Position numbers and translations under genes: made by a program
Shown here: positions 8,472 through 15,864 of the stretch, piece after piece
Position numbering within the stretch: position 1 is the stretch's first letter
Layout: the number at the start of each line of letters is the position of its first letter
NCBI GenBank assembly: GCA_902805935.1
Contig: CADCUR010000096.1
Location: 1 to 37,892, forward strand
Length of the DNA stretch: 37,892 bases
Direction: 5' to 3'
Source of the DNA: an uncultured Pyrinomonadaceae bacterium
Lineage (GTDB): Bacteria; Acidobacteriota; Blastocatellia; Pyrinomonadales; Pyrinomonadaceae
Notes under the pieces: model-generated
What the model saw: only the letters and a program-made list of their open reading frames with translations
The model's database searches: none
What the model was told of the DNA's origin: nothing

Positions 8472-8796
8472 TTTGCACGGTTTATGTTATGAAATAAAAA
8501 ATCGGCAAAAAAATAGTGTCCGGGGGAGTCTCAAAACCCGGACACTTTCCAAAGTGCGTTTCGCTGCGACCTAAAAAGCCGGGGCAACGAGGCATAAACA
8601 GGAGCGAAATTTCATATTCCAAAGATGAAATCTCTGGATCGTCAAATGAAAGCTGTTGCGGTCAATCATTTTATTTTTCTATCTTCCCTGCAATTACAAA
8701 ATCAATTATAAAGTCATCATCACCGGCGCACATCGGTATTTATACCTATTTTCGCCCGTATTTTTGCTCAGCACGGCGAAAGAAATTTTATTTGTT
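8472..8796. other. Intergenic region between convergent genes
   Basis: No credible coding frame. It holds a perfect 9-bp stem-loop at 8516-8545 (separate entry) and a palindromic GGTATTTATACC near 8735 that matches only half of the 39-bp element. The rest is featureless A/T-rich sequence. Confidence 0.5.
8516..8545. terminator. Stem-loop after usp; terminator or insertion-element relic
   Basis: GTGTCCGGG (8516-8524) pairs perfectly with CCCGGACAC (8537-8545) around a 12-nt loop; it is followed by TTTCC and preceded by an A-run. It lies 44 bases after the usp stop. The GTGTCCGG ends resemble termini of some insertion sequences, so a relic is possible; no transposase is present. Confidence 0.5.
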
Positions 8797-9885
8797 TTAG
8801 AAGTTTGCCGTTCTTTTTCGGGACGCCACCGCTACCAGCGGAATCAGCCAATCGGCGGGAAACAATTTTCTAATTAGAACGGCAGCGGCAACACTGGCTA
8901 GATAAACGATGATAGTAATGCCGAGAACTGTTGCGCCCTCGAGGTCTATGTTTTTACAGGCGACAACCAGCCACAAAATTTGAACCGGAAGAAAATGCAG
9001 GATATAAATTCCGTAAGAATACGATGCCAATGTCTGCCAGCCTTTAAAGGGAATTTTTTTCCACGGCTGAAGAGCCGCCAGAAAGACGGCGATGCCGTAA
9101 ATTTCTCGCGTGAGCGGAATACCGTTTGTTCCGACGTGAAGTAGCATCGTGATTAAAACCATGGCGAGCGAGAGGCGGCGAAATCGGGCGCGGGCAAATA
9201 GCTCATTGATTTTGCCGCATCCAAGCGCGAGTCCGACGGCGACCGGAATATAAAAAATATAATTGCCCGCCTGCGAAACGAAAATCCGCAGACTCATATC
9301 GAATTCCGGACTGAGATTTTCCCAATCGGTGTAGTTTTGCAGGAATGAATAAAATAAAAAACCGTAGAGAATTGATAAGCCGAAGCAAAAAATAGGAAGT
9401 TTTATTCGCGCCCTGCTTTGCTCGCCCGTTATTCGTTTAATTAACGGATAAATTATCAACGAGCCGGCAAATATAAACTGAAGAAACCACAAATGCCGGT
9501 AGCCGGTTAAAAATACCGTTGGAGGTAACCCTCCGGATGTCTCTGCGCCGAGCAGCGCGGGAAAAAGAAACGCCTCAGACAGAGAATAAACGAATGTCCA
9601 AACGAATAATGGTATCCAGAGCCGTTTCAATCGGCGGCTGAAAAAGCTTTCGAAACCGCTGTCGGGTTTTCTCATCAGAGAAACGGTCAGAACAAAAAAA
9701 CTCGACATAACCATTACAGGCAATGCGAAATCGCGGAATTTCAAAAACAGCCATAGCGAGTTCGGAAAACCCGCCGCCACATAGACGTGCAGAAAAACGA
9801 TGCCGAACGAAGCGACTACCCGCAGCGCGTCCAACCCCTTGTATCTCACCGCCTCTTGCCGTATTTCAGATTTCGGAATATTCAT
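8797..9885 (-). CDS. Acyltransferase family 3 membrane protein (OafA/YrhL type)
   Basis: 362 residues from the ATG at 9885 (MNIPKSEIRQEAVRYKGLDALR); the TTG just before it is less likely. The N-terminal RYKGLDALRVVASFGIVFLHVY has the R...D.LR and catalytic-type His (FLH) of Acyl_transf_3 enzymes, and about ten membrane helices follow. These inner-membrane enzymes move acetyl or other acyl groups to cell-surface sugars, peptidoglycan or small molecules; the acceptor cannot be inferred here. No SGNH domain is attached. The upstream DNA has no strong ribosome site. The gene stands alone, convergent with usp. Confidence 0.9.
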   Translation of the reverse strand: MNIPKSEIRQEAVRYKGLDALRVVASFGIVFLHVYVAAGFPNSLWLFLKFRDFALPVMVMSSFFVLTVSLMRKPDSGFESFFSRRLKRLWIPLFVWTFVYSLSEAFLFPALLGAETSGGLPPTVFLTGYRHLWFLQFIFAGSLIIYPLIKRITGEQSRARIKLPIFCFGLSILYGFLFYSFLQNYTDWENLSPEFDMSLRIFVSQAGNYIFYIPVAVGLALGCGKINELFARARFRRLSLAMVLITMLLHVGTNGIPLTREIYGIAVFLAALQPWKKIPFKGWQTLASYSYGIYILHFLPVQILWLVVACKNIDLEGATVLGITIIVYLASVAAAVLIRKLFPADWLIPLVAVASRKRTANF

Positions 9886-10021
9886 CAAACTTTTTGATCA
9901 AGCAGGCAAAACTTGAAAGAAATAATAAGAATGACGCGGATTTAGATTGCCGACATCGGCTTTGATACCTGTTTTTCGACGGTATAATCTCTTATTCGCG
10001 CCGGTTGCCGAAAAATCGGTT

Positions 10022-11167
10022 TCAGACGTATTCGAGATTCGAGTCTTTTCTAATTTCCATTTCTCCGCTGGTACAAACTTCGGCAAGCAAGGGCAGTTCG
10101 ACCGTGAAGGTGGCGCCCAGATTTTCGCCCGCGCTCGTCGCCGAAATTGTGCCTCCGTGCGCTTCGACCAGATGGCGGACGATTGCCAGACCCAAGCCGA
10201 GACCTTTATGTTTCGCCTGATCAGTTGCGTCCGATTGGCGAAACGAATCGAAGACGAACGGCAAAAAATCGGGGCGAATGCCCGCGCCGTCGTCGTAAAC
10301 TTTGAGCCGCGCGTGCATTCCGGCGCGCGTCAGACAGATTTCGATTTGTCCTTCTTCGCGGGTGAATTTGACGGCGTTCGAGAGCAGATTCCAGACGACC
10401 TGCTGCAATCTCTCCGCGTCGCCGCTGACCGGTCCGATTTCTCGGTCAAAATCGCGGTGCAGACGAATGCGTTTGGAGGCGATTGCCGGCGCAACCGACT
10501 GGATCGCCGCGTCAATGACGTCGCGAAGTTCGATTGGACGAGCGTTGATGTGAAATTTTCCCGTTTTAATGCGCGAAACGTCGAGCAAATCTTCGACCAG
10601 CTGCGCCTGCGTCCGCGCGCCGCGCTCGATGACGGCGACGGCGTGCCGGGTTTTCTTTGCGTCGAGAGTTCCTTTTCCCAGCAAATTCGTCCAGCCGAGA
10701 ATCGTGTTGAGCGGAGCGCGAAGCTCGTGCGTGACCATCGCCAGAAAAACGTCTTTGTGGCGATTCGCTTCCTCGGCGCGCCGACGCGCTTCCCGCTCGC
10801 TCGTCAATAATCGGTCGCGGTCGCGCAGAGCGGTTTTTCGCTCGCCGTCAATCCAGCTAATCAAAAGCGCCGCCGCCGCGAAAACCGCCGCGCTCACAGC
10901 GTTATCCACGCTTATCTCGAAAGTGAAAAGCGGCGGATTAAAAAAGTAATCAATCGAGAGAACGGCTAAAAACGTAGCGAACAAACTCGGATACTTGCCG
11001 CATCGCCAAGCGGTAAAGGCGACGGCGGCTAAAAAGAGCGGCGTTGCCTGTGGCTCACTCCAATTCCACAGCAGCAGCGTTAGCAAAAGCGCCGCCGCGA
11101 CGCTTCCCGCGCCGACTCCGTAGCCCGCCGCCGATTCGATAAATTTGTTTAGGAAAATCTGCCGCAC
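10022..11167 (-). CDS. Sensor histidine kinase, DUF4118 (KdpD-like) membrane domain
   Basis: 381 residues from GTG 11167 (AGGA about 12 bases upstream). Residues 15-105 form a four-helix DUF4118 module as in KdpD and related kinases, with no extracellular sensor of any size. A coiled linker (110-140) leads to HisKA with phospho-acceptor His147 (MVTHELRAPLN). HATPase_c follows, with N box (NLLSNAVKF), G1 (DDGAGI), F box and G2 (GLGLGLAIV). It autophosphorylates at the inner membrane and should signal to a response regulator, but none is adjacent; the LuxR-type regulators at 13090 or 20523 are candidates. The C-terminal tail after the ATPase is short. It is more distant from the other two kinases than they are from each other. 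Confidence 0.94.
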   Translation of the reverse strand: MRQIFLNKFIESAAGYGVGAGSVAAALLLTLLLWNWSEPQATPLFLAAVAFTAWRCGKYPSLFATFLAVLSIDYFFNPPLFTFEISVDNAVSAAVFAAAALLISWIDGERKTALRDRDRLLTSEREARRRAEEANRHKDVFLAMVTHELRAPLNTILGWTNLLGKGTLDAKKTRHAVAVIERGARTQAQLVEDLLDVSRIKTGKFHINARPIELRDVIDAAIQSVAPAIASKRIRLHRDFDREIGPVSGDAERLQQVVWNLLSNAVKFTREEGQIEICLTRAGMHARLKVYDDGAGIRPDFLPFVFDSFRQSDATDQAKHKGLGLGLAIVRHLVEAHGGTISATSAGENLGATFTVELPLLAEVCTSGEMEIRKDSNLEYV

Positions 11168-11287
11168 TTTTGTTGTTCCTGTTCGGTATGTTGAACGGTC
11201 ATTTCGCCCGTCTTCATTATCGTTTCAATCGCATCCTCCGTTCGGATTTGATTTTTGTTTTAAGAGAAAATAACCGGCACGATTTCT

Positions 11288-11596
11288 TTAATTTCGATTT
11301 GTCGCTCGTCTTTCAATCGCTGCCGGCAGTGACGAGCGCGTGTCGTGTAAAATTCCGATTTCGTAATTGTCGAGCAGACATAAATAATTAAAAGCGATGG
11401 TTTCATCCGCTAAATTTGGGCTGACATCGAGTTCGCGGAGCGGAATGCGGTCAACCAACCTTTCAAGCGACCAAACCAAGAATTCCCGAATCGAGCCGCC
11501 TTTGTTAGAGTATTCAGCCGTATCTCGTTCGAGGGCGCGGACGATGCGGACGGCGGTTTTTCCGAGATATTTTTTGTTACCGCAGATAAAAATCAT
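11288..11596 (-). CDS. Hypothetical protein
   Basis: 102 residues from ATG 11596 without a visible ribosome site. The product looks protein-like: basic N-terminus with KTAVRIVRALERDTAEY, then SIREFLVWSLERLVDRIP and a final segment with ETIAFNYLCLLDNYEIGIL. It would be mostly helical and soluble. I recognise no family. A shorter frame on the opposite strand (11397-11624) has worse composition. It lies between two histidine kinase genes and just beyond the large hairpin at 11629-11684. It is real with moderate probability. Confidence 0.45.
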   Translation of the reverse strand: MIFICGNKKYLGKTAVRIVRALERDTAEYSNKGGSIREFLVWSLERLVDRIPLRELDVSPNLADETIAFNYLCLLDNYEIGILHDTRSSLPAAIERRATNRN

Positions 11597-11628
11597 AATT
11601 GTTGCCGCAGATAAAATTTATTAAATTC

Positions 11629-11684
11629 GCGGGCGGCGCGTGATCGGTTAAAGCAATGGATAGAATAACCGCTGCGCCGCCCGC
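11629..11684. other. Large two-stage hairpin in a divergent promoter region
   Basis: GCGGGCGGCG (11629-11638) is the exact reverse complement of CGCCGCCCGC (11675-11684), with one further C-G pair, and inside it CGGTTA (11645-11650) pairs with TAACCG (11666-11671). It sits between a minus-strand ORF start (11596) and the kinase gene at 11759, directly beside element E3. There is no T-run on either side, so a simple terminator is unlikely. Confidence 0.55.
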
Positions 11685-11690
11685 GCCGAA

Positions 11691-11729
11691 TCCGTGCAGA
11701 CACTTAGAAACGATAGGCGTTTTTACCTA
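11691..11729. promoter_or_regulatory. 39-bp operator-like element, copy E3
   Basis: Left box TCCGTGCAGACACTTA (11691-11706), spacer GAAACGA, right box TAGGCGTTTTTACCTA (11714-11729). Core CACTTA-N7-TAGGCG, with one departure (C for T) from TRRGTR. Its right edge is only 29 bases from the kinase start at 11759, closer than the other copies, so it may act differently or overlap the promoter itself. Confidence 0.62.
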
Positions 11730-11758
11730 CGAACAACGAATCGTTTTTTGTTAGACTT

Positions 11759-12973
11759 ATGTTTCCACCACGACGATTGACGTTTTTGAAAACCGATTTT
11801 TCGGTTAGTTCGTCGTTCGCTAAATTTATTTTTTTGATTGCAAAAGTGAAAGATCGCTCGCAAATATTCGAGGTTTCGCGCCGTTATTCGATAGCCGTCC
11901 TGATGGTCGGCGCGGCGTTCGCGCTGACGTTTGCCGCTTCGCCGTTTATCGAGCCGGGCATTTCGCCTTTGTTTCTGCTTGCCGTGATGATCAGCGCGTG
12001 GCGCGGCGGGTTGGGCGTCGGACTTTTCGCCACTTTTTTATCGGCTTTCGCCAGCGCGTTCGTCTTTTTGCCGCCCAGATATTCTCTGCAAATTGACCGC
12101 GGGGATATGCTCCAGCTCACAGTTTTTATCGCCGCAGCCGTTATCGTCGGGTCCCTGAGCGCTGCCCGCAAACGGGCGGAAGAAGCCCGCGAAGTGCTGC
12201 TCGTCAAGGAACAAACAGCCAGGCTCGAAGCCGAACGCGCAAGCCGCGTCAAAGACGAATTTTTAGCCGCCGTGTCGCATGAACTTCGTACGCCTTTGAC
12301 GACGATCAAGACTTTGACGCGCGTCCTTCAGCGGCGCGAAATGACGGACGAGGAACGCGCCGAATACCTCGCCGACATCGCTTCGGAATGCGACCGCGAG
12401 ATTGATCTGGTTTTGAATCTGCTCGATTTGTCGCGCATCAAGGCGAGCGGCGTGCAGATCGAAGCCAAACGAACCGATGCCGGCGAAGTCGTCCGCGCCT
12501 GCGCGAAACTCGTGCGCGCCGCAGCCGAGCAGCGCAATCAAAAAATCGTCGTCGAAATCGCGGCGGATTTGCCTTTCGTTTGCGCCGATCACAGCGCTCT
12601 GCGCCGCGCTCTGTGCGCGATTGCCGAAAACGCGATAAAATTTACGCCCGAAGACGGGCGCGTGACGTTTCGCGCCGAACGACGCGCGGGCGACGAAGTT
12701 AACATCGAAATCGAAGACGACGGGCGCGGCATCGCGGAAGGGGATTTGCCGCGAGTTTTCGACAAATTTTATCGCGGACAAAACGCGGGCGGCGCGACGG
12801 AAGCGAGTGCGGAAGAAGTGCCGGGCATCGGTCTCGGATTAAATCTGGCGCAAACGCTCGTCGAAGGAATGAACGGGAAAATTACGGTCGAAAGCCGTCT
12901 TGATGAAGGCACGAAATTTACGACGCGCCTGCCGATTTGGAAGGAAGATTTGGCGGAAACACGCGCGAAGTAA
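11759..12973 (+). CDS. Sensor histidine kinase, DUF4118 membrane domain, paired with LuxR-type regulator
   Basis: 404 residues from ATG 11759. Four hydrophobic segments (about 44-135) form a DUF4118/KdpD-like module preceded by a 40-residue basic leader. A coiled linker leads to HisKA with His174 (AAVSHELRTPLTTIK) and a full HATPase_c domain (NAIKFTPE, DDGRGI, RVFDKFYRG, GIGLGLNLA). The phosphotransfer domain is closely similar to that of the kinase at 17908-19752 (both have SHELRTPLTTIKTLTRVLQ). The next gene, 116 bases on, is a response regulator, surely its partner. Element E3 just upstream suggests autoregulation. The stimulus is unknown; with no periplasmic domain, sensing is likely within the membrane or cytoplasm. 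Confidence 0.94.
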   Translation: MFPPRRLTFLKTDFSVSSSFAKFIFLIAKVKDRSQIFEVSRRYSIAVLMVGAAFALTFAASPFIEPGISPLFLLAVMISAWRGGLGVGLFATFLSAFASAFVFLPPRYSLQIDRGDMLQLTVFIAAAVIVGSLSAARKRAEEAREVLLVKEQTARLEAERASRVKDEFLAAVSHELRTPLTTIKTLTRVLQRREMTDEERAEYLADIASECDREIDLVLNLLDLSRIKASGVQIEAKRTDAGEVVRACAKLVRAAAEQRNQKIVVEIAADLPFVCADHSALRRALCAIAENAIKFTPEDGRVTFRAERRAGDEVNIEIEDDGRGIAEGDLPRVFDKFYRGQNAGGATEASAEEVPGIGLGLNLAQTLVEGMNGKITVESRLDEGTKFTTRLPIWKEDLAETRAK

Positions 12974-13089
12974 ATATGTTTCGATTTTGGATTTTAGATT
13001 TTGGATCGGCGGTTAATTGAAACCGGCATTGCGAAATCCGCAAATTGGCTTGCGCCTTTAAATTGTGCGGGCTTCCGCCATTAGAAATT

Positions 13090-13725
13090 ATGACCAAGCG
13101 ATTACTCGTCGTTGACGACGAACCGAAATTATTACGCGCCATCGCGCTCGATTTGAAGGGCGAAGGCTACGACGTTTCGACCGCCCGCAGCGGAAACGAG
13201 GCGCTGGTCAGCGTCGCTCAAACGCTGCCAGATTTGATTGTCAGCGATATTCGGATGCCCGGGATGGACGGCTACGCGCTCGCGCGCCGCCTGCGTCAAA
13301 ATCAAAGCACCGCGCTCATCCCGATTGTTTTCCTGTCGGCGAAAGACACGACCGAAGACCGCATCGAAGGCTTTCGCACCGGCGTTGACGCCTATCTGAC
13401 AAAGCCGTTCGAGCCGGACGAGCTGCTCGCCGTCATCGCTTCGATTTTGAATCGCGTCGAGCGCACGCACGCGCAGATCGCCCGCGTCGTCGGCAAGACG
13501 GAAGCCGACCGCGCCGACGAGCGTTTTTACGACGAAACGCTGACCGAAACCGAAACGCGCGTCGCCGGAGCGGTCGCGCGCGGTTTGAGCAATAAAGAAA
13601 TCGCGCTGGAATTCAACATCAGCGTCCGCACCGTCGAGCATCACATCCGCCACATTTTAGCCAAAAAGAATTTCTCGAACCGCGTCGAGATCGCGCTTTT
13701 CGTCAAAGACCGAACCGCCTCTTAA
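13090..13725 (+). CDS. NarL/FixJ-type response regulator (receiver + LuxR helix-turn-helix)
   Basis: 211 residues from ATG 13090; the frame is open further upstream but the receiver begins exactly at MTKRLLVVDDEP. Receiver residues: acidic pair Asp9-Asp10, phospho-acceptor Asp53 (IVSDIRMPGMDG), Ser in FLSAKD, Lys in TKPFEP. A linker with VERTHAQIARVVG leads to the LuxR/GerE helix-turn-helix (GLSNKEIALEFNISVRTVE, then HHIRHILAKKNFSNR). It is a paralogue of the regulator at 20523-21155, nearly identical in most motifs, including the recognition helix neighbourhood. It should be phosphorylated by the upstream kinase and, by inference, bind the 39-bp elements. No terminator is visible in its own direction; the hairpin at 13774 serves the opposite strand. 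Confidence 0.95.
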   Translation: MTKRLLVVDDEPKLLRAIALDLKGEGYDVSTARSGNEALVSVAQTLPDLIVSDIRMPGMDGYALARRLRQNQSTALIPIVFLSAKDTTEDRIEGFRTGVDAYLTKPFEPDELLAVIASILNRVERTHAQIARVVGKTEADRADERFYDETLTETETRVAGAVARGLSNKEIALEFNISVRTVEHHIRHILAKKNFSNRVEIALFVKDRTAS

Positions 13726-13773
13726 ACCTCGCGCTCGAAAACAAAATAACGATACGCGCAATTATTAAAAAAA

Positions 13774-13794
13774 CGGGCGCAAACAATGCGCCCG
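13774..13794 (-). terminator. Rho-independent terminator of the SYLF gene
   Basis: CGGGCGC and GCGCCCG form a perfect 7-bp stem around a 7-nt loop; on the minus strand it is followed by seven T and more A/T. It lies 28 bases past the stop of the gene at 13822 and closes the long minus-strand stress block. Confidence 0.85.
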
Positions 13795-13821
13795 ACCTAA
13801 TGCGTTTCAATTCCGGCTAAT

Positions 13822-14556
13822 CTACTTGGCATACATTTTCACAATATCGGAAAAGCCCCGCAAATCAACCGAGACGTTGGTTAAATTTACGCTTTCCGGC
13901 TTATCCAGAACTTCGCCGGCTTTCATTTTGTAGAACGCCTCGTTAATGCTGTTGTCGGCGGTCAGAACCGCGCCCCCGATTGACGCTCCGATGAATGCCC
14001 CTTCGCTGCGCGAATAAATCAGAATGCCCGCGTCTGCCGTTAAATTAGTCCCAGCGCCGACGGTGCGCCCGACCGGTCCGGCGGCGAAACTCAAATCGCC
14101 TTCAAATTCCAGCTTGTCGTCGAGCAGATCGCGCAAGGCGCCTTCGTTCATAAACAGCATTATGTAATCGGTTTTTTTCGCGCCGATTTGCGCTCCGAAA
14201 CTAGCGCCGCCGATGTTGTAAAAAACCGGAGCCGACCAGCCGTTTGCCGTTCTCCGCGCCACCACGCCGTCACCGCCGCGCCCGCCAAGGATGAATCCGG
14301 CTTTAACGACGTTCGGAAAAACGCCGATGGCTTCGGCTTTTTCAAGCAATTCCAGCGGTATCGCTTTGTCCGGCACGCTCATAATTTTGCGGAAAACCTT
14401 GGTCGCTTCTCGCACTTCTTCGCGTCCTTCCTTTTGCTGTTTTCTCATTTCTTTGGCGTCCATCGTCTGCTGCGCCGGAACGCTCGTTCCGCTGAAAGAC
14501 GCGGTTAAAACAATTGCCAAACCGCCGAACGCCCATTTTTTTATTGTGTTTCTCAT
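13822..14556 (-). CDS. SYLF/YSC84-domain lipid-binding protein, exported
   Basis: 244 residues; ATG 14556 with GGGAG about 9 bases upstream. A signal peptide (about 1-29, ending VPAQ) is followed by a helical stretch rich in Lys/Glu and then the SYLF domain: IPLELLEKAEAIGVFPNV, AGFILGGRGGDGVVARR, GWSAPVFYNIGGASFGAQIG, then DYIMLFM and GPVGRTVGAGT. SYLF domains bind phosphoinositides in eukaryotes; bacterial members are periplasmic or outer-membrane associated with unclear roles, and some are osmotically induced. It is full-length. It is the last gene of the minus-strand run that also has lmo0937-like and amphi-Trp genes, all before a strong terminator. Confidence 0.92.
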   Translation of the reverse strand: MRNTIKKWAFGGLAIVLTASFSGTSVPAQQTMDAKEMRKQQKEGREEVREATKVFRKIMSVPDKAIPLELLEKAEAIGVFPNVVKAGFILGGRGGDGVVARRTANGWSAPVFYNIGGASFGAQIGAKKTDYIMLFMNEGALRDLLDDKLEFEGDLSFAAGPVGRTVGAGTNLTADAGILIYSRSEGAFIGASIGGAVLTADNSINEAFYKMKAGEVLDKPESVNLTNVSVDLRGFSDIVKMYAK

Positions 14557-14612
14557 AATAATTTCTCCCGTTTTTCCCTGGTAATGTTTTTAACCCTTTA
14601 AAAACTTCTCTG

Positions 14613-15110
14613 TTATTTTTTCTCAGGCGCGGGCGAATTTTTCGCCTGCATAAAGTTGAAATACAAATCCGTCAGGCGGTCAACTGCCGCCGCGTCGCCT
14701 CTGGCAAGCTGCGTGATCGTTTCGTCGCGCTGCGCAAGAATTTTTTGGACGGCTTCGCGCTGCGGAGGGCTGAACGCCGATTCTTCGCGGTCGTATTCGG
14801 CGCGCAAATCGGTGAAATAATCGCTCGTCTGCTGCCGCGCCTGCTCGAACTCGCCGCGCCTGGCGTTGATCGTCGCCGTCGCCAACGTGTTCTGCAAAAC
14901 GTTCGGTCGCAAAGTCTTCATTGCCGCGTCGCGCTCGTTTGCATAATTTCGGGCAGAAAGCCACATTGGAAGAAAACCAAGCAGAAACGCGACGAGCGCA
15001 ATCGCGCCGACGATGCCGACGCGCTTTAACGTTTCGTTTTTCCCGCTCGCCGCGCCCGTTTCGTTTTTCAAACTCGGTTCTTCCCGCAAATCTTTTTTCT
15101 CCGTCACCAT
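14613..15110 (-). CDS. Hypothetical protein with one membrane anchor and coiled-coil region
   Basis: 165 residues; ATG 15110 with AAGGAG about 6 bases upstream. A charged cytoplasmic N-terminus (1-28) precedes one helix (VGIVGAIALVAFLLGFLPMWL), then a long helical, Arg/Glu/Gln-rich domain (about 52-155) likely to be a coiled coil in the periplasm, and a Pro/Lys tail. No family recognised. It lies 42 bases downstream of the lmo0937-like gene and 56 bases upstream of the SYLF gene in the same direction, so co-transcription is likely and a role in envelope stress is a guess from company. Confidence 0.78.
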   Translation of the reverse strand: MVTEKKDLREEPSLKNETGAASGKNETLKRVGIVGAIALVAFLLGFLPMWLSARNYANERDAAMKTLRPNVLQNTLATATINARRGEFEQARQQTSDYFTDLRAEYDREESAFSPPQREAVQKILAQRDETITQLARGDAAAVDRLTDLYFNFMQAKNSPAPEKK

Positions 15111-15152
15111 AAGTTCTCCTTACTTTCTACGCGCGAACCGCGCTTTTTATAT

Positions 15153-15299
15153 TTAAGCCGCCCGGCGACCCGACACGAGTTTTACGATTAGCACGACGGC
15201 TGCGACAAGCAGCAAAAGGTGTATAAAACCTCCGGCGACCTCGGCGACGAATCCCAAAAGCCACAAAACCAGTAACATTCCTAAAATTGTCCAAAGCAT
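15153..15299 (-). CDS. lmo0937-family small membrane protein
   Basis: 48 residues, starting MLWTILGMLLVLWLLGFV, with two hydrophobic helices split by a glycine-containing turn (EVAGGFIHLL) and a basic tail (SGRRAA). This is the pattern of the lmo0937/DUF5670 small membrane proteins, which are common in stress-related clusters of Acidobacteriota and Bacteroidota. A textbook GGAGG sits about 9 bases before the ATG at 15299, which with the clear family match makes it a real gene despite its size. Function unknown. It lies between the amphi-Trp and coiled-coil genes on the same strand. Confidence 0.85.
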   Translation of the reverse strand: MLWTILGMLLVLWLLGFVAEVAGGFIHLLLLVAAVVLIVKLVSGRRAA

Positions 15300-15397
15300 T
15301 TTCTTGTCCTCCTTTTTTTCTTTTGCCGCGTTTTTTCGGTATCAAATACTGAAATATTAAAAATACCTTTCGCGCCGGTTAGAGCGTCGCCGGAAAA

Positions 15398-15649
15398 TCA
15401 ACCGTGATTTTCCGCCGTCCGGTTCCACTTTATTTCGATTTCGATTTCGCCCGCGCCGTCGCCGTCCGTCTGCATCTCGATTTCAACCGCGCCGTCGGTC
15501 GGCACGCGCAGACGATTACCGCCGACTTGCAGGCGGAAAGATTTGCCCGCTTCAATCGCGTCGGCGATCCGCCGCAGTTTGTCGGCGGTTTGCGCGGGCG
15601 TGTAACTTCGCTCGACATCAATTTCCATTTCGGTTTTCTTTTCGCTCAT
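15398..15649 (-). CDS. Amphi-Trp domain protein
   Basis: 83 residues from ATG 15649 (MSEKKTEMEIDVE), placed about 8 bases after GGAG; the ATG two codons earlier is too close to that site, and a longer frame to 15727 would run through element E4. The amphi-Trp pattern is clear: a strand with EIDVERSYTPAQTADKLRRIADAIEAG, then KSFRLQVGGNRLRVP and alternating strands ending in EIEIKW with the conserved Trp. Small soluble protein of unknown function, often near stress genes. First gene of the minus-strand group ending at the terminator at 13774. E4 lies 62-100 bases upstream. Confidence 0.87.
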   Translation of the reverse strand: MSEKKTEMEIDVERSYTPAQTADKLRRIADAIEAGKSFRLQVGGNRLRVPTDGAVEIEMQTDGDGAGEIEIEIKWNRTAENHG

Positions 15650-15710
15650 TTTCATTTCTCCGATAATTTTTATGTTAATTAAATTATGAAACTTATTACC
15701 TGAAGCGGCA

Positions 15711-15749
15711 TCTGCGTAAACACTCAAGTTTGATAAGTATTTTCACCTA
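15711..15749. promoter_or_regulatory. 39-bp operator-like element, copy E4
   Basis: Left box TCTGCGTAAACACTCA (15711-15726), 7-nt spacer, right box TAAGTATTTTCACCTA (15734-15749). Core CACTCA-N7-TAAGTA, centred 81 bp upstream of the amphi-Trp start. A CATAAT-like -10 candidate lies roughly 40 bases downstream of the centre. 28 bases here (15705-15732) recur exactly, inverted, at 37717-37744. Confidence 0.72.
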
Positions 15750-15772
15750 TCGATTGAAAATTGACTGAAAGC

Positions 15773-15808
15773 AAAAAGGCGCCCTCAAACGATTAAGAAT
15801 GACGGCGC
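15773..15808 (-). terminator. Weak terminator candidate after the L,D-transpeptidase
   Basis: On the minus strand GCGCC and GGCGC form a 5-bp stem with a long (20-nt) loop followed by C and five T. It is correctly placed 57 bases after the stop at 15865, but the stem is short. Confidence 0.35.
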
Positions 15809-15864
15809 GTTTTGTCGAGGAGAGATTTCTTTAAAGCGGCAATACAAAAACCGGCGATTCGTTT

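Noticed and set aside
8734-8760. Possible tenth copy of the 39-bp element (GGTATTTATACC palindrome)
   Set aside because: Only the left box fits; the core right half-site reads CCGTAT rather than TRRGTR, and it lies between the 3' ends of convergent genes.
9947-10810. Long plus-strand frame antisense to the histidine kinase at 10022-11167
   Set aside because: Shadow of a high-GC3 gene; no family features and the minus-strand kinase is certain.
15127-15345. 72-codon frame overlapping the lmo0937-like gene
   Set aside because: Arg-rich shadow product; the other frame (15153-15299) gives a recognisable family with a GGAGG site.
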